This document shows, one piece after another, positions 52,506-60,307 of a DNA stretch of 64,000 bases (within the stretch, counting starts at the first letter, position 1; every line of letters starts with the position of its first letter). This stretch comes from Bacteroidales bacterium (GTDB lineage: Bacteria > Bacteroidota > Bacteroidia > Bacteroidales > UBA10428): assembly GCA_016928305.1 (NCBI GenBank), contig JAFGKY010000042.1:1-64000 (forward strand), written 5' to 3'. Made by a program: the position numbers and the translations under genes. Under the pieces are notes generated by a model. It was not told where the DNA came from. It searched no databases and was given only the letters and a program-made list of their open reading frames with translations.

Positions 52506-54650
52506 ATGAAGCTGTTTCTTTTTTTATTAAATATTTTTTTATTCTCCGTACAGGTGTTTGCCGGTGAAGGCATGTGGATCCCTTTATTGCTTGAAAACCG
52601 TGTTATTGCAGATATGCAGGCAGCCGGTTTAAAGCTTTCGGCAACCGATATATACAACATCAACCAGGCTTGCCTTAAAGATGCGGTAATACTATTCGGG
52701 AAGGGATGTACCGGCGAGCTGATATCACCCGACGGATTGCTGATTACAAACCATCACTGCGGTTACGGAAGAATCCAGGCACACAGTACGTTGGAAAATG
52801 ATTACCTGACCGATGGATTCTGGGCTTATTCACGCAACCAGGAACTGCCAAATCCGGGACTTACCGTATCATTTCTGGTAAGAATCGAAGATGTGACAGA
52901 AAAGATACTCCGAAGCGTCAGACCCGATATGTCAGACCGGCAACGAGCTGTAGCCATTGACTCGATTGCTGAGACAATTGTTGCCGACGCAGTTATGAAT
53001 ACCCATTACGAAGCTGAAATTGAATCCTTTTACTTCGGAAGCGACTATTTTCTCTTTGTATACGAAGTATTCCGTGATATCAGGCTGGTGGGAACACCAC
53101 CTTCTTCCATCGGCAAGTTCGGAGGAGACTCGGATAACTGGTTATGGCCCAGGCATACAGGTGATTTTTGCCTTTTCAGGATTTATGCCGGAATAGACAA
53201 TGCTCCTGCTCCCTACAGTCCGGAAAACGTTCCGTATAAACCCAAAAAGTATTTGACCATCTCAACAAAAGGTGTGCAGGAAGGTGATTTCACCATGGTT
53301 ATCGGATACCCTGGCAGAACCGATGAGTATTTGTATTCGGAAGGCCTTGCTATAATTGCTGATGAGATCCTGCCTGCTAAAATAAAAATGCGGGAGGAAA
53401 GGCTCAGGATCATGGCGGAAGAAATGTCGAAAAGCCCTGAAATAAAACTGCAATATGCCAATATATACCAGGGTGTAAGCAATGCATGGAAAAAGTGGGA
53501 AGGAATTGTTGAAGGAGTAAAACGAACAGGCGTTATCCACGAAAAAATCCGGCAGGAAAAACGGCTTGCCGACGGGCATCTGACAGACACACCATCACCA
53601 GCACTTTTTACACCGGTTTTGCGTGAACTTCATGAATTTTATACAAGCAACAAAACAGGTATCATTACCTCCGACCTTGGACATGAAGCAATAAGTAGTT
53701 TCGAAATCCTGCCGTTCACGTACAATTTTATTGATAAAACCCTGTCACTGGTGAATTATGACACTACCCATTATGTAATCCTGAAGGATAAGCTAAAAAG
53801 CATGGCCAATGATTTCTATAAAAATGTGGATCTGAATATCGACAGAAGGACTATGCCCGGAATCCTTGAAATTTATTTTACATCTGCAGATCCGTTGTAT
53901 TATCCGGAAATATATAAAACAATCCGGAAGAAATTCAATGGGAATATTCAGGATTATGTGGACTATTTATATAAAAAGAGCCTGTTTACCCACCCGGCAA
54001 AACTGAACAAAACAATAGACAGGCTTTCCCGTGGAACAATAAAAAAGCTATTATCCGATCCTGTTGCAGAGATGTATCAAAGCTTTGCCAATGCACTTTC
54101 AAAATACTACCCGGTTGCTGACAGTCTCAGCCTGGTACGTCAGCGTTTGTACAAAGACTATCTGGATGGATTGTTTGCACAGGATACAAACCGTTTGTAT
54201 TATCCCGATGCCAATTTTACCATGCGAATTGCTTATGGAAGAGTTGAAGGATATAAAGCTGCGGATGCGATAACCTATAATTATTTTACAACAACTGACG
54301 GTATTATTGAGAAGGAAGATCCTGAAATAGCCGATTATAAGGTAAATGAAAGGTTGAAGCAACTCATTGAGAAAAAAGATTTTGGGCCCTATGGAACCAA
54401 TGCAATCCTTCCGGTTTGTTTTATCGCCTCAAATCATACTTCAGGCGGTAATTCTGGAAGCCCGGTATTGAATGCCGAAGGTTGTCTGATCGGAATCAAT
54501 TTCGACCGTAACTGGGAAGGTACGATCAGTGATTACAAATACGATCCGGCTGTATGCCGGAATATTTCACTTGATATACGGTATGTACTGTTTATTATCG
54601 ATAAATACGCCGGTGCCTCCAATATCCTGCAGGAACTAACGATAGAATAA
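52506..54650 (+). CDS. S46 family dipeptidyl-peptidase, DPP11-like
   Basis: This 714-residue periplasmic serine peptidase releases dipeptides from oligopeptides. It has a signal peptide (about 1-20). The catalytic residues fit His83/His84 in TNHHCGYG, Asp220 in RHTGDFCLF and Ser650 in GGNSGSPVLN. Eighteen residues after the Ser lies Arg668 (NFDRNWEG). In characterised enzymes this position is Arg in DPP11, which prefers Asp/Glu, and Gly in DPP7. I infer acidic-residue specificity. The next gene follows 2 bases later. Such peptidases feed amino acid fermentation in Bacteroidota. Confidence 0.92.
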   Translation: MKLFLFLLNIFLFSVQVFAGEGMWIPLLLENRVIADMQAAGLKLSATDIYNINQACLKDAVILFGKGCTGELISPDGLLITNHHCGYGRIQAHSTLENDYLTDGFWAYSRNQELPNPGLTVSFLVRIEDVTEKILRSVRPDMSDRQRAVAIDSIAETIVADAVMNTHYEAEIESFYFGSDYFLFVYEVFRDIRLVGTPPSSIGKFGGDSDNWLWPRHTGDFCLFRIYAGIDNAPAPYSPENVPYKPKKYLTISTKGVQEGDFTMVIGYPGRTDEYLYSEGLAIIADEILPAKIKMREERLRIMAEEMSKSPEIKLQYANIYQGVSNAWKKWEGIVEGVKRTGVIHEKIRQEKRLADGHLTDTPSPALFTPVLRELHEFYTSNKTGIITSDLGHEAISSFEILPFTYNFIDKTLSLVNYDTTHYVILKDKLKSMANDFYKNVDLNIDRRTMPGILEIYFTSADPLYYPEIYKTIRKKFNGNIQDYVDYLYKKSLFTHPAKLNKTIDRLSRGTIKKLLSDPVAEMYQSFANALSKYYPVADSLSLVRQRLYKDYLDGLFAQDTNRLYYPDANFTMRIAYGRVEGYKAADAITYNYFTTTDGIIEKEDPEIADYKVNERLKQLIEKKDFGPYGTNAILPVCFIASNHTSGGNSGSPVLNAEGCLIGINFDRNWEGTISDYKYDPAVCRNISLDIRYVLFIIDKYAGASNILQELTIE

Positions 54651-54652
54651 TC

Positions 54653-55714
54653 ATGAATACCTATGTAAGGGTAAATGGTTGCGGCAATGCCTGGCCGGTC
54701 TTTCTCGGAACCGAGCATCCGTTTTATAACAGAATGGTTGCAGATGACCTGGGAAGTACCTCATATTCGGTCATAGGCAGCAGGAATAAGGATTTTTCCA
54801 TTCAGGCAATAGAATGGGAAGTAGTGGTTGATGCAGGTCATAATACGGTTCCGTTTCTGTTGAAAAATGAGAACCGGATACCCGAAGCCTTATTGCTGAC
54901 ACATGGCCACCTTGACCATATATTGGGGGCTGACTGGATCGCCCAGAGCCTGGGTTTTACAGGTCAGCAAAATGAAAAATTACCCCTGTATGCGACTGCC
55001 CCTGTATGGCAACAGGTTTTGCAAACCATTCCGCACATTGAAAATGCCGTTGCTTTTACTGAACTCAAACCCGGCATAAAAATACCGGTGAAGCAGGTAC
55101 CCGGCTTATCGGTCACAGCATTTCCGGTTTATCATGGTGATAGTGCCCGCGGAGCCGTTATGTTGCTGCTGGAGTATTTGCAGAATGAAAGCGCTTCTTT
55201 TGTTCTGTTTACAGGAGACCTGTTATTCCCATTCCTGAGAAAAAACGATTATGCAATCCTTTCGAAAGCACAGGCAATCTATATCGATTGCTCCAACCGT
55301 TTTAGCTTTCCTTCATCGAATCATATCTCCTTCACCACCGAAATGCCCGATAAAAGTACAAACCATAAATATCTCGAAGAATGGAAACGCCAGCATCCTG
55401 TTGAACGGCTTGTTAACATGCAATTACAGGATAATCCGGATGAGAATTGCAGGATGCATTTTGACAGTTTTATGCAGGAAAACCGCAATTATGAAAACAT
55501 TCCCTTTTCGGTGGTGGAATTCCTTGCAAAAACCAGGATCCCTCAGGTCCAGCTGGTTCATTATTTCGGATATCATGATGTGCAGTATTACAGGCAGGAA
55601 ATGCTGGGATCCCGGGCCCTGCAACACTGGGCAACAACAATGCTGCAAAATCATGGGATGAAACAGATTACGGTAGCCGCACCAAAGGCAGGACATCTGA
55701 TCAAACTGAAATAA
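54653..55714 (+). CDS. Metallo-beta-lactamase-fold hydrolase
   Basis: The 353-residue cytoplasmic protein has the metal motif THGHLDHILGADW at residues of about 80-90 and further His/Asp positions in VYHGDSARG, FTGDLLFPF and GYHDVQYYRQEM. The overall layout, with a start like NAWPVFLGTEHPF, resembles tRNase Z and class II cyclic-nucleotide phosphodiesterase relatives, but no specific family could be fixed. It starts 2 bases after the S46 peptidase stop, so the two are likely co-transcribed. Confidence 0.75.
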   Translation: MNTYVRVNGCGNAWPVFLGTEHPFYNRMVADDLGSTSYSVIGSRNKDFSIQAIEWEVVVDAGHNTVPFLLKNENRIPEALLLTHGHLDHILGADWIAQSLGFTGQQNEKLPLYATAPVWQQVLQTIPHIENAVAFTELKPGIKIPVKQVPGLSVTAFPVYHGDSARGAVMLLLEYLQNESASFVLFTGDLLFPFLRKNDYAILSKAQAIYIDCSNRFSFPSSNHISFTTEMPDKSTNHKYLEEWKRQHPVERLVNMQLQDNPDENCRMHFDSFMQENRNYENIPFSVVEFLAKTRIPQVQLVHYFGYHDVQYYRQEMLGSRALQHWATTMLQNHGMKQITVAAPKAGHLIKLK

Positions 55715-55732
55715 AATTGCTAATCATATTGC

Positions 55733-55756
55733 AGAGACGCAATATTTTGCGTCTCT
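55733..55756. repeat. REP-like hairpin AGAGACGCAA
   Basis: AGAGACGCAA-TATT-TTGCGTCTCT has perfect 10-base arms. It lies shortly after the hydrolase gene and may work as its terminator. It resembles the weaker element near 9887-9908. Confidence 0.65.
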
Positions 55757-55806
55757 ACGCAATACCAATCCTTAAATATTTTATGCTGTTATATACAAAC
55801 TATTGT

Positions 55807-55840
55807 TATATTTGTGTTACGATTTTAAAAAAAGTAACAC
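55807..55840 (+). promoter_or_regulatory. Promoter with NikR-like operator of the TonB receptor gene
   Basis: TATATTTG (55807-55814) is a perfect -7 element. It runs directly into the perfect dyad GTGTTAC-N13-GTAACAC (55814-55840), which would cover the transcription start. The spacer and adjacent bases (ACGATTTTAAAAAAAGTA) are identical to those before the fusion gene at 57862-57879. The dyad equals the NikR motif I remember for deltaproteobacteria. A metal-dependent repressor site is inferred. Confidence 0.65.
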
Positions 55841-55855
55841 TCGTAATCAATTCTT

Positions 55856-57763
55856 ATGAAATTTCTTGTGCCGCCTTTAATGCTGCTATGTTTATATTTG
55901 AACGCTTTTACCCAGCAGTCGATATCCGATACCATTGCCATTACTGAAATAGTGATTACCGCATCCAAGAATGAGACAGCAAGACGTAATGTACCGTTAA
56001 CCATTTCTTTCATCAAAACAGAAGAAATAGAACAAAGTGACGAATCAGCTATACTGCCGTTCATCAGTGAGCGCACACCCGGTCTGTTTGTCACCGAGCG
56101 TGGCATACTGGGTTTTGGTGTGTCAACAGGAGCTGCCGGTCAGATCAGCATTCGCGGCACCGGTGGATCACCCACCACCCAGGTGCTTATTCTGATCGAT
56201 GGTCATCCTCAGGTAATGGGCATCATGGGCCATACTTTACCTGATGCCTATGTTACTTCAGATGCCGAAAAAGTGGAGGTCATCCGTGGTCCGGCATCCA
56301 TTCTTTACGGATCAAATGCTATGGGTGGTGTCATCAACATAATTACCCGGCAACAGAAGGCTGACGGTTTCAATGTAAATAGCCGTGTTGCATACGGCTC
56401 TTATAATACACAAAAGTATACCCTGAGCGGAGGATTCCGTAAAAAAGGTTTTACTCTCTTCGGGTCAGTTAACCATGGAAGTACCGATGGTCACCGCGAT
56501 AGCTCAGAATTCTCCATCACCAACGGGTATCTTAAGGCAGGATATGTCATTTCCAACAAGATCAAACTGACTGCAGATGTTAACATTGCCGATTATCATA
56601 CCAGGGATCCCGGAAAAGCCGGAAGCATTGCCGGAGTAAAAATGAATATCCTAAGGGGTTCATCATCTCTTTCTGTCGACAACTCCTTCAAAAACACCGA
56701 AGGATCAGTAAAATTTTATCAGAATTTCGGAGATCACGACTTTACTGACGGGTGGAGATCGCATGACGGCATGTATGGTTTAATGGTATATCAGGTAGTT
56801 AAACCCTTTCAGGGAAATACCATAACCGTGGGATATGATTATATGACTTACAACGGGAAAGGCAGTCCTATTACCAAAGTTCTCCGGGATGAAAACGGCA
56901 ACATTATTCCCGGTGAGAATGGTCCCCAGTTTCAGCTTTCGGAATACAGCGACCAATGGATTTCCATGCATAACCATGGTGTGTACACATTCATCCAGCA
57001 ACAGCTGTTGCAAAAATTTACCTTAACGGCCGGACTAAGGTATGAATATAACAGTATATTTGGTGGTGAATTTATCCCACAGGGCGGATTTGCCTTTTAT
57101 CCCGGAATTAATAGTACATTACGGGGTTCAGTCTCCAAAGGATACCGGCCTCCATCCCTTAGGGAACTTTACTTGTTCCCAACTGCCAACGACGAGCTAA
57201 AACCCGAAAACATACTGAACGCCGAAATTGGCTGGGATCAACAATGGTTATCAAAAAAGATTAATACAATTTTAACCCTGTTCTTCCTTACCGGCGATAA
57301 CCTTATCGTTAAAAATCCTCCTGCCCCTCCCCCTCCTCCCCTGTACAAAAACACGGGAGAAATTTCCAACATGGGTATCGAGTTTTCAACTGATATAAAA
57401 CCTCTTGAAGGACTGACCATTCATGCAAATTATGCATACATCCACATGAAAAATCCTGTAACAGGCACACCCGAACATAACTTTTTCATCAATCCAACCT
57501 ACAAAGTATGGAAATTTCATTTCTCAGCCAAAATGCAGTATGTCTGCAACCTTTATGGAGAAAATGCCACAGGCCTTGTTGATGTGATAGAAAAAAGTTA
57601 TGTACTCCTGGGGATAAAAACCAGTTTCAGCATCATTGATAAAATGCTTGAATGCTATATTTCAGGCGATAACCTGCTGAACCAGGATTATCAGCATATG
57701 GATGGTTATCCTAATCCGGGAATCCATTTCATGGGAGGTATTCATTTCAAATTTGCCAGATAA
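55856..57763 (+). CDS. TonB-dependent outer membrane receptor, probable nickel/cobalt chelate type
   Basis: This 635-residue receptor has a signal peptide and a TonB-box-like region. Its plug (about 45-160) includes ERGILGFGVSTGAAGQISIRG and the Met/His-rich IDGHPQVMGIMGHTLPDAY, followed by VIRGPASILYGSNAMGGVINI. The 22-stranded barrel ends FMGGIHFKFAR. Residues 488-495 form a proline-rich stretch (PPAPPPPP) in a probable surface loop, which is unusual. It lacks the SusC-type N-terminal extension. The shared operator with the next transcription unit and the UreH-like protein suggest uptake of a nickel or cobalt complex. The substrate is inferred. Confidence 0.9.
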   Translation: MKFLVPPLMLLCLYLNAFTQQSISDTIAITEIVITASKNETARRNVPLTISFIKTEEIEQSDESAILPFISERTPGLFVTERGILGFGVSTGAAGQISIRGTGGSPTTQVLILIDGHPQVMGIMGHTLPDAYVTSDAEKVEVIRGPASILYGSNAMGGVINIITRQQKADGFNVNSRVAYGSYNTQKYTLSGGFRKKGFTLFGSVNHGSTDGHRDSSEFSITNGYLKAGYVISNKIKLTADVNIADYHTRDPGKAGSIAGVKMNILRGSSSLSVDNSFKNTEGSVKFYQNFGDHDFTDGWRSHDGMYGLMVYQVVKPFQGNTITVGYDYMTYNGKGSPITKVLRDENGNIIPGENGPQFQLSEYSDQWISMHNHGVYTFIQQQLLQKFTLTAGLRYEYNSIFGGEFIPQGGFAFYPGINSTLRGSVSKGYRPPSLRELYLFPTANDELKPENILNAEIGWDQQWLSKKINTILTLFFLTGDNLIVKNPPAPPPPPLYKNTGEISNMGIEFSTDIKPLEGLTIHANYAYIHMKNPVTGTPEHNFFINPTYKVWKFHFSAKMQYVCNLYGENATGLVDVIEKSYVLLGIKTSFSIIDKMLECYISGDNLLNQDYQHMDGYPNPGIHFMGGIHFKFAR

Positions 57764-57849
57764 TCCATCCTCATTCAGCCATACTATCACAAAGGGTAAT
57801 ACCAACAGCAATTTGAGAAAAACAACGGGGATCGTATGCAATCATTTTA

Positions 57850-57883
57850 TATCTTTGTGTCACGATTTTAAAAAAAGTATTAC
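57850..57883 (+). promoter_or_regulatory. Promoter with second NikR-like operator
   Basis: TATCTTTG (57850-57857) fits TAnnTTTG and overlaps a weaker dyad, GTGTCAC-N13-GTATTAC (57857-57883). An 18-base block is identical to that at 55819-55836. The right arm has two mismatches to the perfect site, so binding should be weaker. Confidence 0.55.
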
Positions 57884-57905
57884 ACCTTAAATCACTTGAA
57901 ATCGT

Positions 57906-59378
57906 ATGATTAAAAAGGTTTTTGTATTCACGCTGATCCTGTTTCATTTTTTTGTTCTTTGCCAGGCCTCCCCGATTCATGATGAAGATGATCATCCACT
58001 GGTTATCGATACTGACTGTGCATTCGATGATATGCGGGGTATAGGCATGTTATTGTCATGCCCCGGTATAAACATCCAGGGCATTGTCGTAACCGAAGGC
58101 ACTTTATTGCCCGAAGAGGGAGTTATGAAGATCAGGTCAGTGCTGCATGAATTTTCACTGGATACGCTTCCGGTTACCTGCGGAATGACATTTAACAGGC
58201 CCGGACCTGCCTGGCGGGAATTCAACCGGTCAATCACATGGGGAGATCAGCAACAGGAAAGCAACCCAACCATCGATGCTGTTGAATGGCTGCAAAAAAA
58301 ACTGGAAACATGCCCTGACAAGATAACCTATATATGCCTCGGTCCTTTATCAACACTTGCTAAGGTACTCACCTTACGACCTGAGTTGAAAAAGAAAATT
58401 TACAGGATTATCTGGTACAACGAATCCATCGAACCTTCAACCGGCTTTAATTACACTTATGATAAGTCAGCCGCTGATTTTATGATAAGCATGGAGGTCA
58501 GGATTGATCTTATATCCAAACTCAATAAAGAGCAAGCTTTTTGGGATACAGACCTATATACATTTGCCGGTAACTATAATACCACTCTGGCAACGCTCTT
58601 GTCAAAAACCGGGAATCAACCAAACATGATGGAAATACAACATAAGCACCATCTCCGTATGGCTGATGAACTGGTTTCAGCATATTATCTGAATCCTGAA
58701 CTTTTCGATATTACCATTATGCACCCAAGGGTATATATACGCTTCAACAGGGATTATGATCTGGCATCCGTGAAAGAAGTCTTTGCCGATATGATCAGGG
58801 GAAGCTATAAAAAAGGTAATACTGTTGTATTTAGCGCTTTTCCTGACAAGCCTGAGATGTATACGTATGATGTCAGGGAAATAATGGATTCAACGATTGC
58901 ACGATACGGACCAGAGGAATGGAAGGCTTGTGTAATGACCGATGAATTTCACGGACACCTGGGGAGCTTTTCCATCATTGGCGCAAAGATGGGCATCAAA
59001 GCCAGGGAATTATTCGGAGTTGGCCCCGATATACTCATGGTAACATCCTATGCGGGGGTTAAACCACCATACAGCTGTATGAATGATGGCATCCAGGTGA
59101 GCACCGGAGCCACCATCGGCCAGGGACTTATAACCATTGCAGCAGCCGAAAAAAACAGGCCGGAAGCCATTTTCACATACCAGGGAAGATCCATCCGCCT
59201 CAAGCTAAAAGACAGTTACCTGGAGATGGTTGACAAAGACATTGCGGAAGGAATTGTTAAATTTGGCCTGACTGATGACGGTTACTGGAAGATGGTTCGC
59301 CGGTCAGCGCTTAAATATTGGATGGAATGGGACCGCAACGTAATTTTTGAAGTCGAAGAAACAAATAATAACAACTGA
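57906..59378 (+). CDS. Exported fusion of nucleoside-hydrolase-like and FmdE-like domains
   Basis: I know no named family with this full architecture. The 490-residue protein has a signal peptide (about 1-21), then a metal-friendly start (HDEDDH). A domain of about 30-330 with the nucleoside hydrolase calcium motif follows (Asp35, Asp37, Asp41, Asp42 in VIDTDCAFDD). The C-terminal domain (about 345-480) is FmdE-like: FHGHLG with His349 and His351, SCMNDGIQVSTGATIGQGL with Cys391. The Cys usually found after HGHL and in TGCT is Gly353 and Ala402 here. It is encoded 2 bases before a UreH-like transporter and behind a NikR-like operator, so I infer a periplasmic metal-complex processing or binding role. 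Confidence 0.8.
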   Translation: MIKKVFVFTLILFHFFVLCQASPIHDEDDHPLVIDTDCAFDDMRGIGMLLSCPGINIQGIVVTEGTLLPEEGVMKIRSVLHEFSLDTLPVTCGMTFNRPGPAWREFNRSITWGDQQQESNPTIDAVEWLQKKLETCPDKITYICLGPLSTLAKVLTLRPELKKKIYRIIWYNESIEPSTGFNYTYDKSAADFMISMEVRIDLISKLNKEQAFWDTDLYTFAGNYNTTLATLLSKTGNQPNMMEIQHKHHLRMADELVSAYYLNPELFDITIMHPRVYIRFNRDYDLASVKEVFADMIRGSYKKGNTVVFSAFPDKPEMYTYDVREIMDSTIARYGPEEWKACVMTDEFHGHLGSFSIIGAKMGIKARELFGVGPDILMVTSYAGVKPPYSCMNDGIQVSTGATIGQGLITIAAAEKNRPEAIFTYQGRSIRLKLKDSYLEMVDKDIAEGIVKFGLTDDGYWKMVRRSALKYWMEWDRNVIFEVEETNNNN

Positions 59379-59380
59379 AA

Positions 59381-60091
59381 ATGGTTTCAGAACTGAACAT
59401 CCTGCTGGTCACCGCCGCGTCGGTCGGATTCATCCATACTGTTACCGGGCCCGATCATTACCTTCCATTTGTGGTGATCGCCAGAGCCCGTAAATGGTCC
59501 CTGGCAAGAACATCGCTGATTACTTTGTTATGCGGCATCGGGCATGTCGGAAGCTCAATTTTACTGGGTGGATTAGGTATTGCATTAGGGGTGGTTCTTT
59601 CAAAAATTGAAGGTATCGAAAGCTACCGCGGTAACCTGGCTGCGTGGGCCTTTGTTTTGTTCGGGCTGGCATACATGATCTGGGGTATATACAGGGCTGT
59701 AAAAAACAAACCACACAGGCACATTCACTATCATGCAGGCGAAATAACTCACGAGCATGAACATACACATGAAAATGAACACAATCATATTCATTCGAAA
59801 GAAAAAATAATAAATCTGACACCCTGGGTACTGATCATCATATTCGTGCTGGGTCCCTGTGAAGTGCTGATTCCCATATTGATGTATCCGGCGGCAAAAC
59901 ACGGTACCATGGGCATTGTGCTGGTGTCATCCGTTTTTGCTATCGCCACCATTGCCACCATGATGACAATCGTATTGCTCCTCACGGCCGGATTCAACAG
60001 AATCCCCTTTGGAAAGCTGGAGCGTTATACCCATGCTATTGCCGGGGCAACAATTCTGCTCAGTGGAATTGCGATATTGCTGGGATTATAG
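59381..60091 (+). CDS. UreH/NiCoT-like metal transport membrane protein with His-rich loop
   Basis: This 236-residue inner membrane protein has about six spans. The first span region carries GFIHTVTGPDHYLPF, which resembles the His/Asp signature of nickel-cobalt transporters and UreH-type proteins. The central cytoplasmic or periplasmic loop (about 107-142) has 11 histidines alternating with Glu and Asn (HRHIHYH, HEHEHTHENEHNHIH). A second half with GPCEVLIPILMYPAAKHG completes the pseudo-repeat. Direction of transport cannot be told: NiCoT proteins import, RcnA-type proteins export. The operator context supports uptake of nickel or cobalt. Confidence 0.82.
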   Translation: MVSELNILLVTAASVGFIHTVTGPDHYLPFVVIARARKWSLARTSLITLLCGIGHVGSSILLGGLGIALGVVLSKIEGIESYRGNLAAWAFVLFGLAYMIWGIYRAVKNKPHRHIHYHAGEITHEHEHTHENEHNHIHSKEKIINLTPWVLIIIFVLGPCEVLIPILMYPAAKHGTMGIVLVSSVFAIATIATMMTIVLLLTAGFNRIPFGKLERYTHAIAGATILLSGIAILLGL

Positions 60092-60093
60092 AA

Positions 60094-60240
60094 AAGTTTG
60101 AAAGTTTGAAAATTTGATTATTATCCGTGGACCGTCGGCTGTCGACTATATTACCGTGGACTGTCGACTGTGGACTGTGGACGAATTACACTGCCGACAA
60201 GCAGGTTTGAAAGTTTGAAGGTTTGAAAACTTGCCTGCCG
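60094..60240. repeat. Direct repeats GTTTGAAA and CCGTGGACTGTCGACTGT
   Basis: After the transporter gene, AAGTTTGAAAGTTTGAAAATTTG is followed by two variants of CCGTGGACyGTCGrCTGTCGACT. Then comes another run of GTTTGAAAGTTTGAAGGTTTGAAA ending in a TTGCCTGCCG segment related to the CCTGCCTG hairpins. No gene is present. Confidence 0.55.
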
Positions 60241-60307
60241 TGTAACGATTAATATTTTATCTCCCTGTTCTTTTATAATACAGTCCTTTAGTATCCGAAA
60301 AAGTTTA

